A stretch of 61,359 nt of DNA from Clostridia bacterium (GCA_017507005.1 JAFWBT010000017.1:1-61359); one strand, 5' to 3'. Positions 44,485-53,882 are shown, counted from the first letter of the stretch. Numbers and translations are program-made. Notes: generated by a model from the letters alone, not told the origin.

Positions 44485-45735
44485 ATGGTAACGTTGACGT
44501 CCGATCAGGAAAATGCAAAAAACTTAATAGAAGAGTGGTTTTTCAATACGTACGATCAGGTATTCGTGCTGTCGGGGTATGCGGGCACGGGGAAAACGTT
44601 TTTAATCGATTACGTCGTGCGCGAGGTGTTGCATTTAAAGGCGGGCACGGAAGCGGTGTTCGTATCGCCGACGGGGAAAGCCGCGGCTAATCTTGTGCGC
44701 GGCGGCACGATGGCAGGGACGGTACACAGCCTTATTTACGTGCGCGACGAGGACGATTTTGACGTGGACGAAAACGGCGAGATTGTTGAAAGAAAAGAGC
44801 TTACTTTTTATAAAAGAGAAAAGATTGACGAAAAAATACGTTTGATTATCGTGGACGAAGCGTCTATGATAAATGAATCGGTACTCAACGATTTACTTAG
44901 CTTTAACGTAAAATGTCTGTTCTGTGGCGACGGAGCGCAGTTGCCGCCCGTCAACGGCACTTGTCCGCTGTTGGTGTCGCCGCATTATACGATGACGGAA
45001 ATCGTGCGGCAGGCGGCAGATAATCCTATTATTCAGGTGGCGACGCTGGCGCGAGAGGGGAAACAAATTCCATACGGAAACTACGGTGAAACGGTGTGCG
45101 TGATACGAAAAAACGCCATACCGAAATCCGAGAGGAAACGTTTGTTTTTAAAAGCCGATCAAATTATTTGCGGCAGGAACGTCACGCGAAATGCGCTCAA
45201 CGAGGAAATTCGCGCGTATAAAGGGATAGGCGCGGACGAAGTGTTGCCTGTGGAGGGGGAAAAGCTGATTTGTACCCTCAACGATTGGGAAAAGCCTTTG
45301 GATAAGGGCAGAAATTTTCATCTCGTCAACGGTATTATAGGGATAGGGCGAGAGATTAAGGAAAGCTTTGACGATTTAGCGTCTATGTATTTTCAGCCCG
45401 ATTTTTTGGACGAGGAAGTGAAAGTACCCTTTGATACGGGGATATTCACGGCAGGGAAATACAGTCATTTGTACGGAGAACGGGCGGTGACGCTGTCTGA
45501 CGGTTCGGTGGTGCACGAGGGGAATTTTGCGCTGTTGCATAAATTGCGCGCGGTGTCGGAAGAGCCTATTTGCCGTTTTGAATTTGCCTACGCGATTACT
45601 TGCCACAAATCGCAAGGCTCGGAATTCGATTTCGTTATCGTATTCGACGAATCGTGGGCGTTTGGCGAGGAAAAGAACAGGTGGCTGTATACGGCGATTA
45701 CGCGAGCGCGTGAAAAATTATTGATTATACGATAA
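44485..45735 (+). CDS. Superfamily 1B DNA helicase, Dda/RecD2-like
   Basis: 416 residues. Motif I GYAGTGKTFLIDY, motif Ia VSPTGKAAANLV, motif II IIVDEASMI, motif III FCGDGAQLPPV, and the C-terminal UvrD_C_2 block FAYAITCHKSQGSEFDFVIV with WLYTAITRAREKLLII. The size and SDQENA start fit the short Dda group, often viral, rather than full RecD2 with its N-terminal extension. A 5'-3' helicase role in repair or recombination is inferred. No other phage genes are near. There is no ribosome site before the ATG, in line with a leaderless message. Confidence 0.88.
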   Translation: MVTLTSDQENAKNLIEEWFFNTYDQVFVLSGYAGTGKTFLIDYVVREVLHLKAGTEAVFVSPTGKAAANLVRGGTMAGTVHSLIYVRDEDDFDVDENGEIVERKELTFYKREKIDEKIRLIIVDEASMINESVLNDLLSFNVKCLFCGDGAQLPPVNGTCPLLVSPHYTMTEIVRQAADNPIIQVATLAREGKQIPYGNYGETVCVIRKNAIPKSERKRLFLKADQIICGRNVTRNALNEEIRAYKGIGADEVLPVEGEKLICTLNDWEKPLDKGRNFHLVNGIIGIGREIKESFDDLASMYFQPDFLDEEVKVPFDTGIFTAGKYSHLYGERAVTLSDGSVVHEGNFALLHKLRAVSEEPICRFEFAYAITCHKSQGSEFDFVIVFDESWAFGEEKNRWLYTAITRAREKLLIIR

Positions 45736-45744
45736 AGAGGAAAT

Positions 45745-46587
45745 ATGCCGAAAGTATTGGAAAAACATCAACAAATAGAACGGTCTATCATCACGACGTA
45801 TCGAAAAACGTTGTGGTCGCCTTTCGTTTTGGCGGTGAAAAAATACCGCCTGATTGAAAAGAACGACAAGATAGCCGTTTGTATTTCGGGTGGCAAGGAC
45901 AGTATGCTGCTTGCCAAGCTCATGCAAGAGCTGCATAGGCACAGCGAGATTCCGTTCGAGCTTGTTTTTTTGGTGATGGATCCCGGGTACAACGAGGCAA
46001 ACCGCAAGAAAATAGAAGAGAACGCCGCTTTAATGCGAGTGCCGATTACGGTGTTTGAGAGCGACGTGTTTGCCGCGGCGGACGCGGCGTGCGCGGAAGC
46101 GCCTTGTTATCTTTGCGCGCGGATGCGGAGAGGGCATTTGTACGCCAAGGCAAAGGAACTGGGCTGTAATAAAATCGCCCTCGGGCATCACAAGAGCGAC
46201 GTTATCGAAACGACAGTGATGGGGATGCTGTACGGCGGCCAGATACAAGGTATGTTGCCGAGAATTAAGAGTACGAATTTCGAGGGTATGGAGCTGATTC
46301 GTCCCTTGTATTGTATCCTTGAAAACGATATTTTGCGTTGGAAGGAATATAACGGATTGGATTTTATCGCCTGTGCGTGTAAATTTACGCAAAATCTTAC
46401 GGGCAGTGACGAGGATACGTTTTCGGCGCGGCGTAAGGTGAAAGAACTGATTGCCGAGCTGAAAAAGGAAAACCCGAACGTGGAAAACAATATTTTCCAG
46501 AGTATTCACAACGTACAATTAGACACGTTGGCGGAATATAAAAAGGACGGGGAAAAGCATTCCTTTTTAGAAAAATTCGACGATTGA
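45745..46587 (+). CDS. TtcA/TilS-like PP-loop tRNA-modifying protein
   Basis: 280 residues. ATP-binding PP-loop CISGGKDSMLLA at about 47-58, CxxC in CYLCARMRRGHLYAKAKELGCNKIALGHHKSDVIET, and a further Cys-containing CACKF. This fits the TtcA group that thiolates tRNA (2-thiocytidine) using a [4Fe-4S] cluster held by such cysteines. The exact tRNA target in clostridia is uncertain. AAAGAGGAAAT precedes ATG 45745, nine bases after the helicase stop, so the two are probably co-transcribed. Confidence 0.85.
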   Translation: MPKVLEKHQQIERSIITTYRKTLWSPFVLAVKKYRLIEKNDKIAVCISGGKDSMLLAKLMQELHRHSEIPFELVFLVMDPGYNEANRKKIEENAALMRVPITVFESDVFAAADAACAEAPCYLCARMRRGHLYAKAKELGCNKIALGHHKSDVIETTVMGMLYGGQIQGMLPRIKSTNFEGMELIRPLYCILENDILRWKEYNGLDFIACACKFTQNLTGSDEDTFSARRKVKELIAELKKENPNVENNIFQSIHNVQLDTLAEYKKDGEKHSFLEKFDD

Positions 46588-46621
46588 GCATTTTTTTCTG
46601 CGTTGCCGCATAAGATACGGT

Positions 46622-46873
46622 ATGCAGGAAAATAAACATTTAGTTGAGATTGAACAGCGGAAAAATTTGACGGTGAGCGGCGTGGAGAGCGTAATATCGT
46701 TCTCGGAAGTGAAAATAACGTTGGCGCTTTACGGCGGTGAAAAAATGCACGTAATCGGTTCGGGTTTGAAAATCACGGGGTTTTCCAAATCGAGCGGCGC
46801 ATTTACGGCTGAGGGCACGGTGACGGGCGTATCGTACGGCGGCAAGAGTTTTGTTTCTAAAATTTTTAAATAA
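46622..46873 (+). CDS. yabP: Sporulation protein YabP
   Basis: 83 residues. The pattern RKNLTVSGVESVISFSEVKITL, then EKMHVIGSGLKITGFSKSSG, matches the YabP/YqfC family. In Bacillus yabP and yabQ are mother-cell genes, yabQ being needed for spore cortex. It is directly followed by yabQ and a DivIC-like gene, the classical order. The stop codon abuts the yabQ start with no gap. Confidence 0.87.
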   Translation: MQENKHLVEIEQRKNLTVSGVESVISFSEVKITLALYGGEKMHVIGSGLKITGFSKSSGAFTAEGTVTGVSYGGKSFVSKIFK

Positions 46874-47242
46874 ATGCCGCAATTTATTATATTTTTGCAA
46901 TGCGTTTTGGTGGGTTTTGTCGGTGGAATACTCTATGAAATACCGTCGCTATTTCGATGGATTTTTCGTTGCAATAGAGGAAAAAACGCTACAATCGGCG
47001 CGATTTTAGACGCTTTATTTTGGATAGGCTTTACAATATGGTGTATATTTGCCGCGTTTTTGTTTCATTTTCCCGATTTTCGGGTATATATGATTGTAGG
47101 ATACGGCATAGGTTTGATAATATATTTGAAAATTTTACACAGAATTGTTGCATTTTTCAAAAAAGTATGCTATAATGGTCTTACCAAAATGGTGAAAAAA
47201 GCAAAAAACAAGAAAAAACTCTCGAAAAAAGAGGTGGATTGA
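46874..47242 (+). CDS. yabQ: Spore cortex biosynthesis protein YabQ
   Basis: 122 residues, with three to four membrane helices (FIIFLQCVLVGFVGGILYEI; IGAILDALFWIGFTIWCIFAAFLF; VYMIVGYGIGLIIYL) and a basic tail (KMVKKAKNKKKLSKKEVD). Length and helix layout match YabQ, a forespore outer-membrane protein required for cortex formation in Bacillus. No ribosome site of its own, so translation is coupled to yabP. Supports an endospore-forming lineage. Confidence 0.83.
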   Translation: MPQFIIFLQCVLVGFVGGILYEIPSLFRWIFRCNRGKNATIGAILDALFWIGFTIWCIFAAFLFHFPDFRVYMIVGYGIGLIIYLKILHRIVAFFKKVCYNGLTKMVKKAKNKKKLSKKEVD

Positions 47243-47245
47243 TAT

Positions 47246-47509
47246 ATGACACAAGAAAAAATGAGAAAAGTAATAACGGCGTGCGTTTCGGCGGCGACGG
47301 TCTTGTTTGTGCTTTTATTAGGATTTTTGGTGTACCAATGGATCTATAAAGCAGTATTAGACAAGCGAATCGACGCTTTGACGGAAGAAAATAAAAAGCT
47401 GGAAGAACAATTGGAAGAAGCCAACGACGACCTTTCGTATTACGAATCGGTGTTCGGGAAAGAGTGGCTGGCGTTCCAGAACGGTTTCGTTCGTCCGGAG
47501 GAAAACTAA
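47246..47509 (+). CDS. Septum formation initiator (DivIC/FtsL-like)
   Basis: 87 residues: short cytosolic start, one membrane helix (about 10-32) and a coiled coil (DKRIDALTEENKKLEEQLEEANDDLSYYES) ending in a C-terminal box (GKEWLAFQNGFVRPEE) that usually binds division partners. DivIC with FtsL and DivIB/FtsQ forms a septal complex. Strong AAAGAGGTGG before the ATG. The next gene starts right after the stop. Confidence 0.87.
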   Translation: MTQEKMRKVITACVSAATVLFVLLLGFLVYQWIYKAVLDKRIDALTEENKKLEEQLEEANDDLSYYESVFGKEWLAFQNGFVRPEEN

Positions 47510-48376
47510 ATGAGAAAATTTGCCGTAATTGACATCGGCTCGAATTCCGTTCGCCTCATGTTCGTGGCGGACGGAAAAGTTTTATATAAGCGTTTAAAAA
47601 CGACGCGTATCGGCGAGGGTTTAGCCGATAGCGGCGTGTTAAAGGACGAGGCGATTGCGCGCTCCGTTGCCGCCGTTGCGGAATTTTACGAGGCGGCGAA
47701 AACCGAGGGTGCGGAAAGCACGCTCGCCTTTGCGACGGCTGCCGTTCGTTCGGCAAAAAACGGCGCGAAGTTCGTTGCTCGCGTGAAAGAAACGTGCGGT
47801 TTGACGATAGAGGTGATATCGGGCGAAACGGAAGCGGAGATAGGGATTTTAGGCGCGCTGGGAAATACCGACGGCGGCGTGATTGACGTTGGCGGTGCGA
47901 GCACGGAAATTGTGATAAAAAAACAAAACGAAATTGTCTATAAAAAGAGCGTGAATATCGGCGTTGTGCGGCTGAAAGACACTTGCGGCAGAGATAAAAA
48001 CGCCTTAATCGCAGCGGCAAATGCCGCGGCGGAAGCATACGGCAGTGTGCCACACGATAAAACGCTGTGCGCGATCGGTGGTACGGCGACGACGTTGGCG
48101 GCGTTGGAGCTTGGTTTGTTAGAATACGATCCAAACCGCATAACGGGCTGTGAAATTACGGCGCAACGTATGCAAGAGCGCGCGGAAATATTATTGAATA
48201 TGACGGTGGAAGAAATCGCGGCGTTGCCGTGTATGCCCAAGGGCAGGGCAGACGTATTAACGGGTGGCGCGGTGTTGCTTGCCACGTTGATGCAACGGCT
48301 GGGCGTTGAACGCCTCGTCGTTAGCGATAGGGATAATTTAGAAGGATACGCTATTAAGGCAGGGTTATTTGAGTAA
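47510..48376 (+). CDS. Ppx/GppA-family phosphatase
   Basis: 288 residues, ASKHA fold: VIDIGSNSVRLMFV (phosphate 1), ATAAVRSAKNG, VISGETEAEIG, GGVIDVGGASTEIV (phosphate 2) and LCAIGGTATTLAALEL. Family members cleave exopolyphosphate or the pppGpp gamma phosphate. It lacks the long C-terminal domain of E. coli Ppx, like the short forms of Gram-positives. It abuts the DivIC-like gene, and its stop TAA (48374-48376) is one base before the next ATG. Confidence 0.9.
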   Translation: MRKFAVIDIGSNSVRLMFVADGKVLYKRLKTTRIGEGLADSGVLKDEAIARSVAAVAEFYEAAKTEGAESTLAFATAAVRSAKNGAKFVARVKETCGLTIEVISGETEAEIGILGALGNTDGGVIDVGGASTEIVIKKQNEIVYKKSVNIGVVRLKDTCGRDKNALIAAANAAAEAYGSVPHDKTLCAIGGTATTLAALELGLLEYDPNRITGCEITAQRMQERAEILLNMTVEEIAALPCMPKGRADVLTGGAVLLATLMQRLGVERLVVSDRDNLEGYAIKAGLFE

Positions 48377-48377
48377 C

Positions 48378-49439
48378 ATGAGAAGAAGACTATCCATCGC
48401 GTACGCGGTGATATGCACAATTTTATTAACGGCTGGCTGTATTTTAGCGTTTGGTTTCGCGTGGAACGCAGGGGTTGCTGCAATCGTTAGCTGTATCGTC
48501 GGCTTGGTGGCGAGCTTTATTCTCGCGCCAACCTTGCACGAGCTTGGCCACGTAGTTTTTGCGCAGATAGCAAAAATGGACTACGTGTACGTAAAATTTT
48601 TCTGTTTTAAAATCAGCATTAAAAAGGGCAAGAAACGTCTTTCCTTTGCTTCGCCGTTCGCACCTGAACAAACGCAGGTGTTGCCAAAAACAGGTGGGGA
48701 TATGGTAAAGCGCGCGGCGCTGTATACGCTTGGCGGTTTGGTATTTGGCGGCGTGTTCTTTTGGGTGATTATGGCGGCTGCCATTATAACGACGTGCGTG
48801 GGTAAGGCGAACTATCTGTTATGGGGCGCCGTTCCGTATGCGACGTATCTGTTTTTCTTGAATCTTCCGCCGTTGGAATATGCGAGCGGTAAAACGGATA
48901 CGCTCGTGTATAAAGGCATAAAAACGGGCGCAGACGCAGAAAAAAATATGCTTTCCGCAATGGAAATACAAGGCCAGCTGTACGAAGGAAAGAGTTTTTG
49001 TGAAATCGACGAGCGGTTTTATTTCGATTTACCGCAGCTTTGCGAGGACGAGCCGCTTTTTGCCGTGATGCTCGATTTGAGATATCGTTACTATTTAGAA
49101 AAGGGCGAAATGGAAAAGGCGAAAGATTGCCTAAACCGTCTTGCGAGCGTGCAGGAATATCTGTTGGACAAGGAAGTGGAAAAGCTCGCGGCGGAGCTTA
49201 CGTATATGCACGCCGTATGCGGTGATATAGAGGGCGCAGAGGAGAACGGTAAATATTGCAAAGCGTATCTTCGTGGCGACGAGGGCGCGGCAAAGCGTGT
49301 TTTGGCGGCGTTTTCAAAGGCTTGCGGAAACACCGAAGCGGTGGAATTGCTAGTGGCGCAGGCGCGCGAGGCTCTGCAAACGGAACGTATTGCAGGGGTG
49401 AGAAAGTTTGAAGAAATCTTGCTTTCGAGAATTATTTAG
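48378..49439 (+). CDS. M50/site-2-protease-like membrane metalloprotease with a TPR-like tail
   Basis: 353 residues from ATG 48378. Membrane helices at about 7-25 and 30-50, the zinc motif HELGH at about 58-62 (APTLHELGHVVFAQIAKMD), more helices at 115-140 and 148-165. The expected third zinc ligand region (NPDG in SpoIVFB-like S2Ps) is replaced by FLNLPPLEYASGKTD. The last 150 residues are helical and TPR-like (YYLEKGEMEKAKDCLNRLASVQEYL). Co-transcription with yabPQ suggests, but does not prove, a sporulation or envelope role. Confidence 0.8.
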   Translation: MRRRLSIAYAVICTILLTAGCILAFGFAWNAGVAAIVSCIVGLVASFILAPTLHELGHVVFAQIAKMDYVYVKFFCFKISIKKGKKRLSFASPFAPEQTQVLPKTGGDMVKRAALYTLGGLVFGGVFFWVIMAAAIITTCVGKANYLLWGAVPYATYLFFLNLPPLEYASGKTDTLVYKGIKTGADAEKNMLSAMEIQGQLYEGKSFCEIDERFYFDLPQLCEDEPLFAVMLDLRYRYYLEKGEMEKAKDCLNRLASVQEYLLDKEVEKLAAELTYMHAVCGDIEGAEENGKYCKAYLRGDEGAAKRVLAAFSKACGNTEAVELLVAQAREALQTERIAGVRKFEEILLSRII

Positions 49440-49501
49440 TATAAGAAAACGAAAAAAGAGAATACTAACGACGAGAATATAGAAAAGCGGGTATAAAAAA
49501 C

Positions 49502-51025
49502 ATGACGGAAACGGAAATAAAGAAAAACGGCGCGCGTAGGGCAGGGATTTTGATGCCCGTGTCCTCGTTGCCGTCGGCAGAGGGAATCGGCACGCTGGGA
49601 AAATCGGCGTACGATTTTGTCGATTGGCTGGAAAGGGCGGGCATGAAAGTGTGGCAGGTATTGCCGCTGTTGCCTACGGGCTACGGCGATAGCCCGTATC
49701 AATCGTGCGCGTCGGATGCGCTGAATTATTATTTTATCGACCTTGTAACGTTGCGAGAAGAGGGCTTGTTAGAGGCGGAGGAGTACGCGGATATCGTTTG
49801 GAACGAAGATGCTCGCCGCGTCAATTACGGCAAGCTGTTTGAGGAAAAAGCGAATATTTTAAAAAAAGCGTTTGCGCGGTTTGATAAAAAGCAAAAGGAT
49901 TGGCAGGAGTTCTTGGATAAAGGCGTATATGCCGATTTTGCTTTGTTTATGTCTTTGAAATCGCATTTTGGCTATCAGCCTTGGTCGAAATGGGAAGAGG
50001 CGTATAAAAACGCCGAAAAAGAAGCGTTGGAAGAGTACGCGCAAGACCACGCAGACGAGATTGCCTTTTGGCAGTTTACACAATACGTGTTTTTAAAGCA
50101 ATGGAATACGCTTCGTGCGTATGCGAACGGAAAGGGCATAAAAATTATGGGTGATATGCCCATATACGTTGCTTTTGACAGCGTGGAAACTTGGAAACAC
50201 CGCAAGGAATTGTTTATGCTGGATAGCGAGGGCGCGCTTGCTCTTCGCGCAGGCGTTCCCCCCGACGCGTTCTCCGAGGACGGACAGTTTTGGGGGAATC
50301 CCGTGTACGATTGGGAGGCTATGAAGCAGGACGGCTACGATTGGTGGAAAAGACGTATTCAGTACGCGTTTTCGTTGTTTGATATCGTCCGTATCGATCA
50401 TTTCCGCGCGTTTGATAGATTTTTTGCGATTCCGTCCGATGCGGAAACGGCAAAAGAGGGCGAGTGGTTGGACGGCCCGAAAGCGGAGCTTTTTAAAGAC
50501 CTGAAAGATTGTGAAATTGTTGCCGAGGACCTTGGCATTATCGACGACGGCGTGCGGGAATTGTTACGCGCGACGGGGTATCCTGGGATGAAGGTGTTTG
50601 AATTTGCCTTTGACAACAATCCCGAAAACGAATATTTGCCCTCAAACTACACGCACGGGAATTGCGTGGCGTATACGGGTACGCACGACAACGAAACGTT
50701 GCGCTCCTTTATCGAAAATATGGAAAAGGTAGAACGCAAAGCTTTTGAAACGGCGCTTGAAAACGAGTGTTTGAAAATGGAAACGCCGTACGTTGTTGAA
50801 ACGATTGAGGACGAGTGTAAGAGCGTAATCGAGCTGTTGTTTGCATCCGTTGCGGACACGGTAATCGTGCCTATGCACGACGTGCTTTGTTTTGGCGAGG
50901 ACGCGCGGTTGAACGCGCCGAGTACGGTATCTTGTCAAAACTGGACGTTCCGATATCTCGACAAGGATTTTGGCAACCGCAAAGCTGCTTGGTTGAAAAA
51001 TATGACGGAAGAATACGATAGATAA
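49502..51025 (+). CDS. malQ: 4-alpha-glucanotransferase (amylomaltase)
   Basis: 507 residues, GH77. RAGILMPVSSLPSAEGIGTLG, WQVLPLLPTGYGDSPYQS, IKIMGDMPIYVAFDSVETW, GVPPDAFSEDGQFWGNPVYDW, DIVRIDHFRAF (catalytic Asp), EIVAEDLGIID (acid/base Glu), YTGTHDNETLR. It transfers glucan chains between maltodextrins, releasing glucose. Followed by a terminator and the maltodextrin importer genes, so it processes sugars brought in by that transporter. Confidence 0.96.
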   Translation: MTETEIKKNGARRAGILMPVSSLPSAEGIGTLGKSAYDFVDWLERAGMKVWQVLPLLPTGYGDSPYQSCASDALNYYFIDLVTLREEGLLEAEEYADIVWNEDARRVNYGKLFEEKANILKKAFARFDKKQKDWQEFLDKGVYADFALFMSLKSHFGYQPWSKWEEAYKNAEKEALEEYAQDHADEIAFWQFTQYVFLKQWNTLRAYANGKGIKIMGDMPIYVAFDSVETWKHRKELFMLDSEGALALRAGVPPDAFSEDGQFWGNPVYDWEAMKQDGYDWWKRRIQYAFSLFDIVRIDHFRAFDRFFAIPSDAETAKEGEWLDGPKAELFKDLKDCEIVAEDLGIIDDGVRELLRATGYPGMKVFEFAFDNNPENEYLPSNYTHGNCVAYTGTHDNETLRSFIENMEKVERKAFETALENECLKMETPYVVETIEDECKSVIELLFASVADTVIVPMHDVLCFGEDARLNAPSTVSCQNWTFRYLDKDFGNRKAAWLKNMTEEYDR

Positions 51026-51062
51026 TTCTTTCGTGGAAAGTAGGAAAACTATATAAAAAAGC

Positions 51063-51093
51063 AATCTCTCCGAAAAATGCGGGGAGATTTTTC
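51063..51093 (+). terminator. Terminator after malQ
   Basis: A 9-bp stem AATCTCTCC/GGGGAGATT (one G-T) with a 9-base loop and TTTTTC tail. It may be partial, since no clear promoter is seen for the next gene. Confidence 0.75.
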
Positions 51094-51171
51094 TTTTTGG
51101 GTATAAAAAGTGCGCGGAATAGAAAAAATAAGAGAAAAGAGCGTCTAAAAAGAGGCGCAAAGGAGAGAATT

Positions 51172-52443
51172 ATGAAAAAGACGGTAAAGACCGCTTGCGG
51201 TATTTTGGCGCTTTGTACGGCGTTTGGTTTTTGCGGCTGTAAGGGTAAAGGCGATCCGAACACGATAAAATTGACGGTGTGGGTATCCGAGGCGGATCGG
51301 GCGTTTGCACAGTCTGTTGTGGAAGAATTTAAGGCGAAAAATCCCGACAAGAAATATCAAATCAGCATTGATATTCAGGGCGAAAACGACGTAGCAACGC
51401 GCGTTCTCAACGACGTGGAAAACGCGGCTGACGTGTATTCTTGCTTAAATGACCAGTTGTCAAAGCTTATCAACGGCGACGCGTTAGCAAGGATTGCAGG
51501 GGAGAGATTAGAGCGCGTAAAGGCGGCGAACTCCGCCGACGCAATGGATTCGGTGACGATTAAGGCGAACGGCGCAGAGGGCGTGTACGGTATGCCGTAT
51601 ACGGACAACACGTTTTTCCTGTATTATAACAAGGCGGTGTTGACGGAAACGGACGTGCAGACGCTAGACGGCATTTTGGCAAAATGCAACGCAAATAAAC
51701 AGTTTGCCTATCCTATGACGGACGGCTGGTATAGTACGGCGTTCTATTTCGGTAAAGGGCTGGGCTACGAAATAACCTACAACGATAATTTGGCGGAAAC
51801 GAGCATTTCTTGTGATTTTGATAACGAAACGGGCGTAGCGGTGACGGAAGCGATATGGAACTACGTGAAAGATCCGAGAGTGAAAGCGGATGCGAACGAT
51901 TCCAAGATTACCGCAGGCTTTAACGACGGCTCGATAGTAGCGGCGGCGTCGGGGATTTGGAACAGAAAGACGATAGAGGGATATTTAGGGGATAATTTTG
52001 CGGCGGCGAAATTGCCCACGTACACCTTTAACAAGGGCAAAGTGGGCGAGGAACAAGTGCAGCTGACGTCCTTTGCCGGCTATAAGCTGATGGGCGTGAA
52101 CAACTATTCCAAGCATAAGACGGACGCAATGGATTTTGCTGAGTTTTACACGAATAAGGAAAACCAAATAAAGCATTTTGAAGCGCGTGGTTTCGTACCT
52201 ACGGACGAGAGCGCGAGAGCGGATGAGAAAGTGCAGGCGGACGTATGCGCCAAGGCGATTACGCAGCAGTTGCAGCACAGTAAAACGCAAAAGGAAGTAC
52301 CCTCGACGTTGTGGGTGCCTATGGAAGGACTTGGGACTGCAATGATTACGGGGATTCAGAGCGGTTCGTTTGATTTGAGAGCGCAATTAAAGGCGTGTGT
52401 GGATTCGATAGAAAAGACGTCCGCGAAAGAGTTTACGGAATAA
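51172..52443 (+). CDS. Maltodextrin ABC transporter substrate-binding lipoprotein (MalE-like)
   Basis: 423 residues from ATG 51172, which has AAAGGAGAG before it and begins the signal MKKTVKTACGILALCTAFGFCGC (lipidated at Cys21 or Cys23). SBP family 1 features: IKLTVWVSEADRAFAQSVVEEFKAKNPD, DVYSCLNDQLSKL, GVYGMPYTDNTFFLYYNKAVL, and the C-terminal lobe (LTSFAGYKLMGVNNYSKHK). Placed between malQ and the permeases, so maltose or maltodextrin is the likely ligand. Confidence 0.9.
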   Translation: MKKTVKTACGILALCTAFGFCGCKGKGDPNTIKLTVWVSEADRAFAQSVVEEFKAKNPDKKYQISIDIQGENDVATRVLNDVENAADVYSCLNDQLSKLINGDALARIAGERLERVKAANSADAMDSVTIKANGAEGVYGMPYTDNTFFLYYNKAVLTETDVQTLDGILAKCNANKQFAYPMTDGWYSTAFYFGKGLGYEITYNDNLAETSISCDFDNETGVAVTEAIWNYVKDPRVKADANDSKITAGFNDGSIVAAASGIWNRKTIEGYLGDNFAAAKLPTYTFNKGKVGEEQVQLTSFAGYKLMGVNNYSKHKTDAMDFAEFYTNKENQIKHFEARGFVPTDESARADEKVQADVCAKAITQQLQHSKTQKEVPSTLWVPMEGLGTAMITGIQSGSFDLRAQLKACVDSIEKTSAKEFTE

Positions 52444-52472
52444 TGCCGCGATAAGAAAAGACGGAGGAGAGA

Positions 52473-53882
52473 GTGGTTTTGGAACGGGTAAGCGTAAAGA
52501 TGAAAAAACGGATAAGGAAGAATGGATTGATACACGCGTTCAAAAACGGGTCGTATGCGACCCGTCTCTCCTTTTTTATTATGGGTTTTGGACAGATAAC
52601 GAGAGGTCAGATAGCCAAAGGCGTTTTTTATATGCTGATAGAGGGGATATTTCTCGTTTATTTAATTCTTTTTGGCGGCAGGTATATCGGGCATTTATTC
52701 TCGGGTGATCTCGGCAGAAGATTGACGGGCGAAATGTGGAACGAGGAATTGCAGATATTTGAAAAGATAAAAGGTGACAACAGCTTTTTAATTTTGCTGT
52801 ACGGCGTCGTGAGTATCGTACTAATCGCGCTGTTTTTGTTGGTGTGGGCGACGAACGTTAAAGGGAACTATGAAAACGATATACGCGTGCAAAAGGGCGA
52901 AAGCCTTACTACGTTTAGGGAGGACGTCCGTACGTTGCTCAACGAGAAATTTTATATTCCCTTGCTCGCATTGCCTTTTATAGGTTTGCTCGTCTTTACG
53001 GTGATGCCGCTCGTGTTTATGCTCCTAATCGCCTTTACAAATTACGATTACGCGCACACGCCGCCGGGGAAATTGTTCGATTGGGTAGGGTTTTCCAACT
53101 TCAAAACAATGTTTTCTCTTTCAGGCGGTACGTCGGGCTTTGCGTTGGTGTTTTTGCGAGTGTTGTTATGGACATTCGTTTGGGCGTTTTTCGCGACGTT
53201 TACCAACTATTTTTTAGGCTTGATTATCGCCTTGCTTATCAATAAAAAGGGGATACGATTAAAAGTGTTATGGCGGACGCTGTTCGTAATGGCGATAGCT
53301 GTACCGCAATTTGTAACGCTATTGCTTATGCAAAAGATATTGGACGGCGACGGGATATTGAATAAGATATTAGGCACGAATATCCTATGGCTGTCCGACC
53401 AGCGGAATTTTGCGCTGTTGCCACGGTTGATGATTATTCTCGTCAATATCTGGATAGGTGTGCCGCACTCGTTATTGCTTTGTTCGGGGATACTGTTAAA
53501 TATCCCCACTGATTATTACGAAGCGGCGAAGATAGACGGCGCGTCTGCGCCTAAGATTTTTATGAATATCACGTTGCCGTATATGTTGCATATCACCGCG
53601 CCGTATTTGATTACGCAATTCGTTGGAAATATCAACAATTTCAACGTCATTTGGCTATTGACAGGCGGCGGTCCTGTGGATAACGTATATTACGGCGGCG
53701 GTACGCAGGCTCAATCCACCGACCTTTTGGTGACGTGGCTGTATCGTTTGACGACCGATCAAAACCCCAAATATAACGTCGCGTCGGTAATCGGGATTAT
53801 CATTTTTGTTATCTGCGCAACGTTGTCGCTCATCACCTTTAACAAAACTTCCGCGGCAAAAAGCGAGGAGGCTTTTCAATAA
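52473..53882 (+). CDS. Maltodextrin ABC transporter permease (MalF-like)
   Basis: 469 residues if GTG 52473 is used; GGAGG (52463-52467) sits five bases before it. ATG at 52500 is an alternative. Two extra N-terminal helices (about 45-66, 105-125) precede the six core helices, as in MalF. Coupling loop YYEAAKIDGASAPKIFMNITLPYM carries EAA. The last part FNVIWLLTGGGP is standard. The stop overlaps the malG-like start (TAATG). No ATPase of the MalK/MsmX type is in the window; a shared MsmX-like subunit is likely encoded elsewhere. Confidence 0.93.
   Translation: MVLERVSVKMKKRIRKNGLIHAFKNGSYATRLSFFIMGFGQITRGQIAKGVFYMLIEGIFLVYLILFGGRYIGHLFSGDLGRRLTGEMWNEELQIFEKIKGDNSFLILLYGVVSIVLIALFLLVWATNVKGNYENDIRVQKGESLTTFREDVRTLLNEKFYIPLLALPFIGLLVFTVMPLVFMLLIAFTNYDYAHTPPGKLFDWVGFSNFKTMFSLSGGTSGFALVFLRVLLWTFVWAFFATFTNYFLGLIIALLINKKGIRLKVLWRTLFVMAIAVPQFVTLLLMQKILDGDGILNKILGTNILWLSDQRNFALLPRLMIILVNIWIGVPHSLLLCSGILLNIPTDYYEAAKIDGASAPKIFMNITLPYMLHITAPYLITQFVGNINNFNVIWLLTGGGPVDNVYYGGGTQAQSTDLLVTWLYRLTTDQNPKYNVASVIGIIIFVICATLSLITFNKTSAAKSEEAFQ

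Noticed and set aside
44485-45735. Helicase gene as part of a prophage
   Set aside because: Dda-like helicases are often viral, but there are no other phage genes, attachment sites or a tRNA junction nearby, and base composition matches the neighbours.
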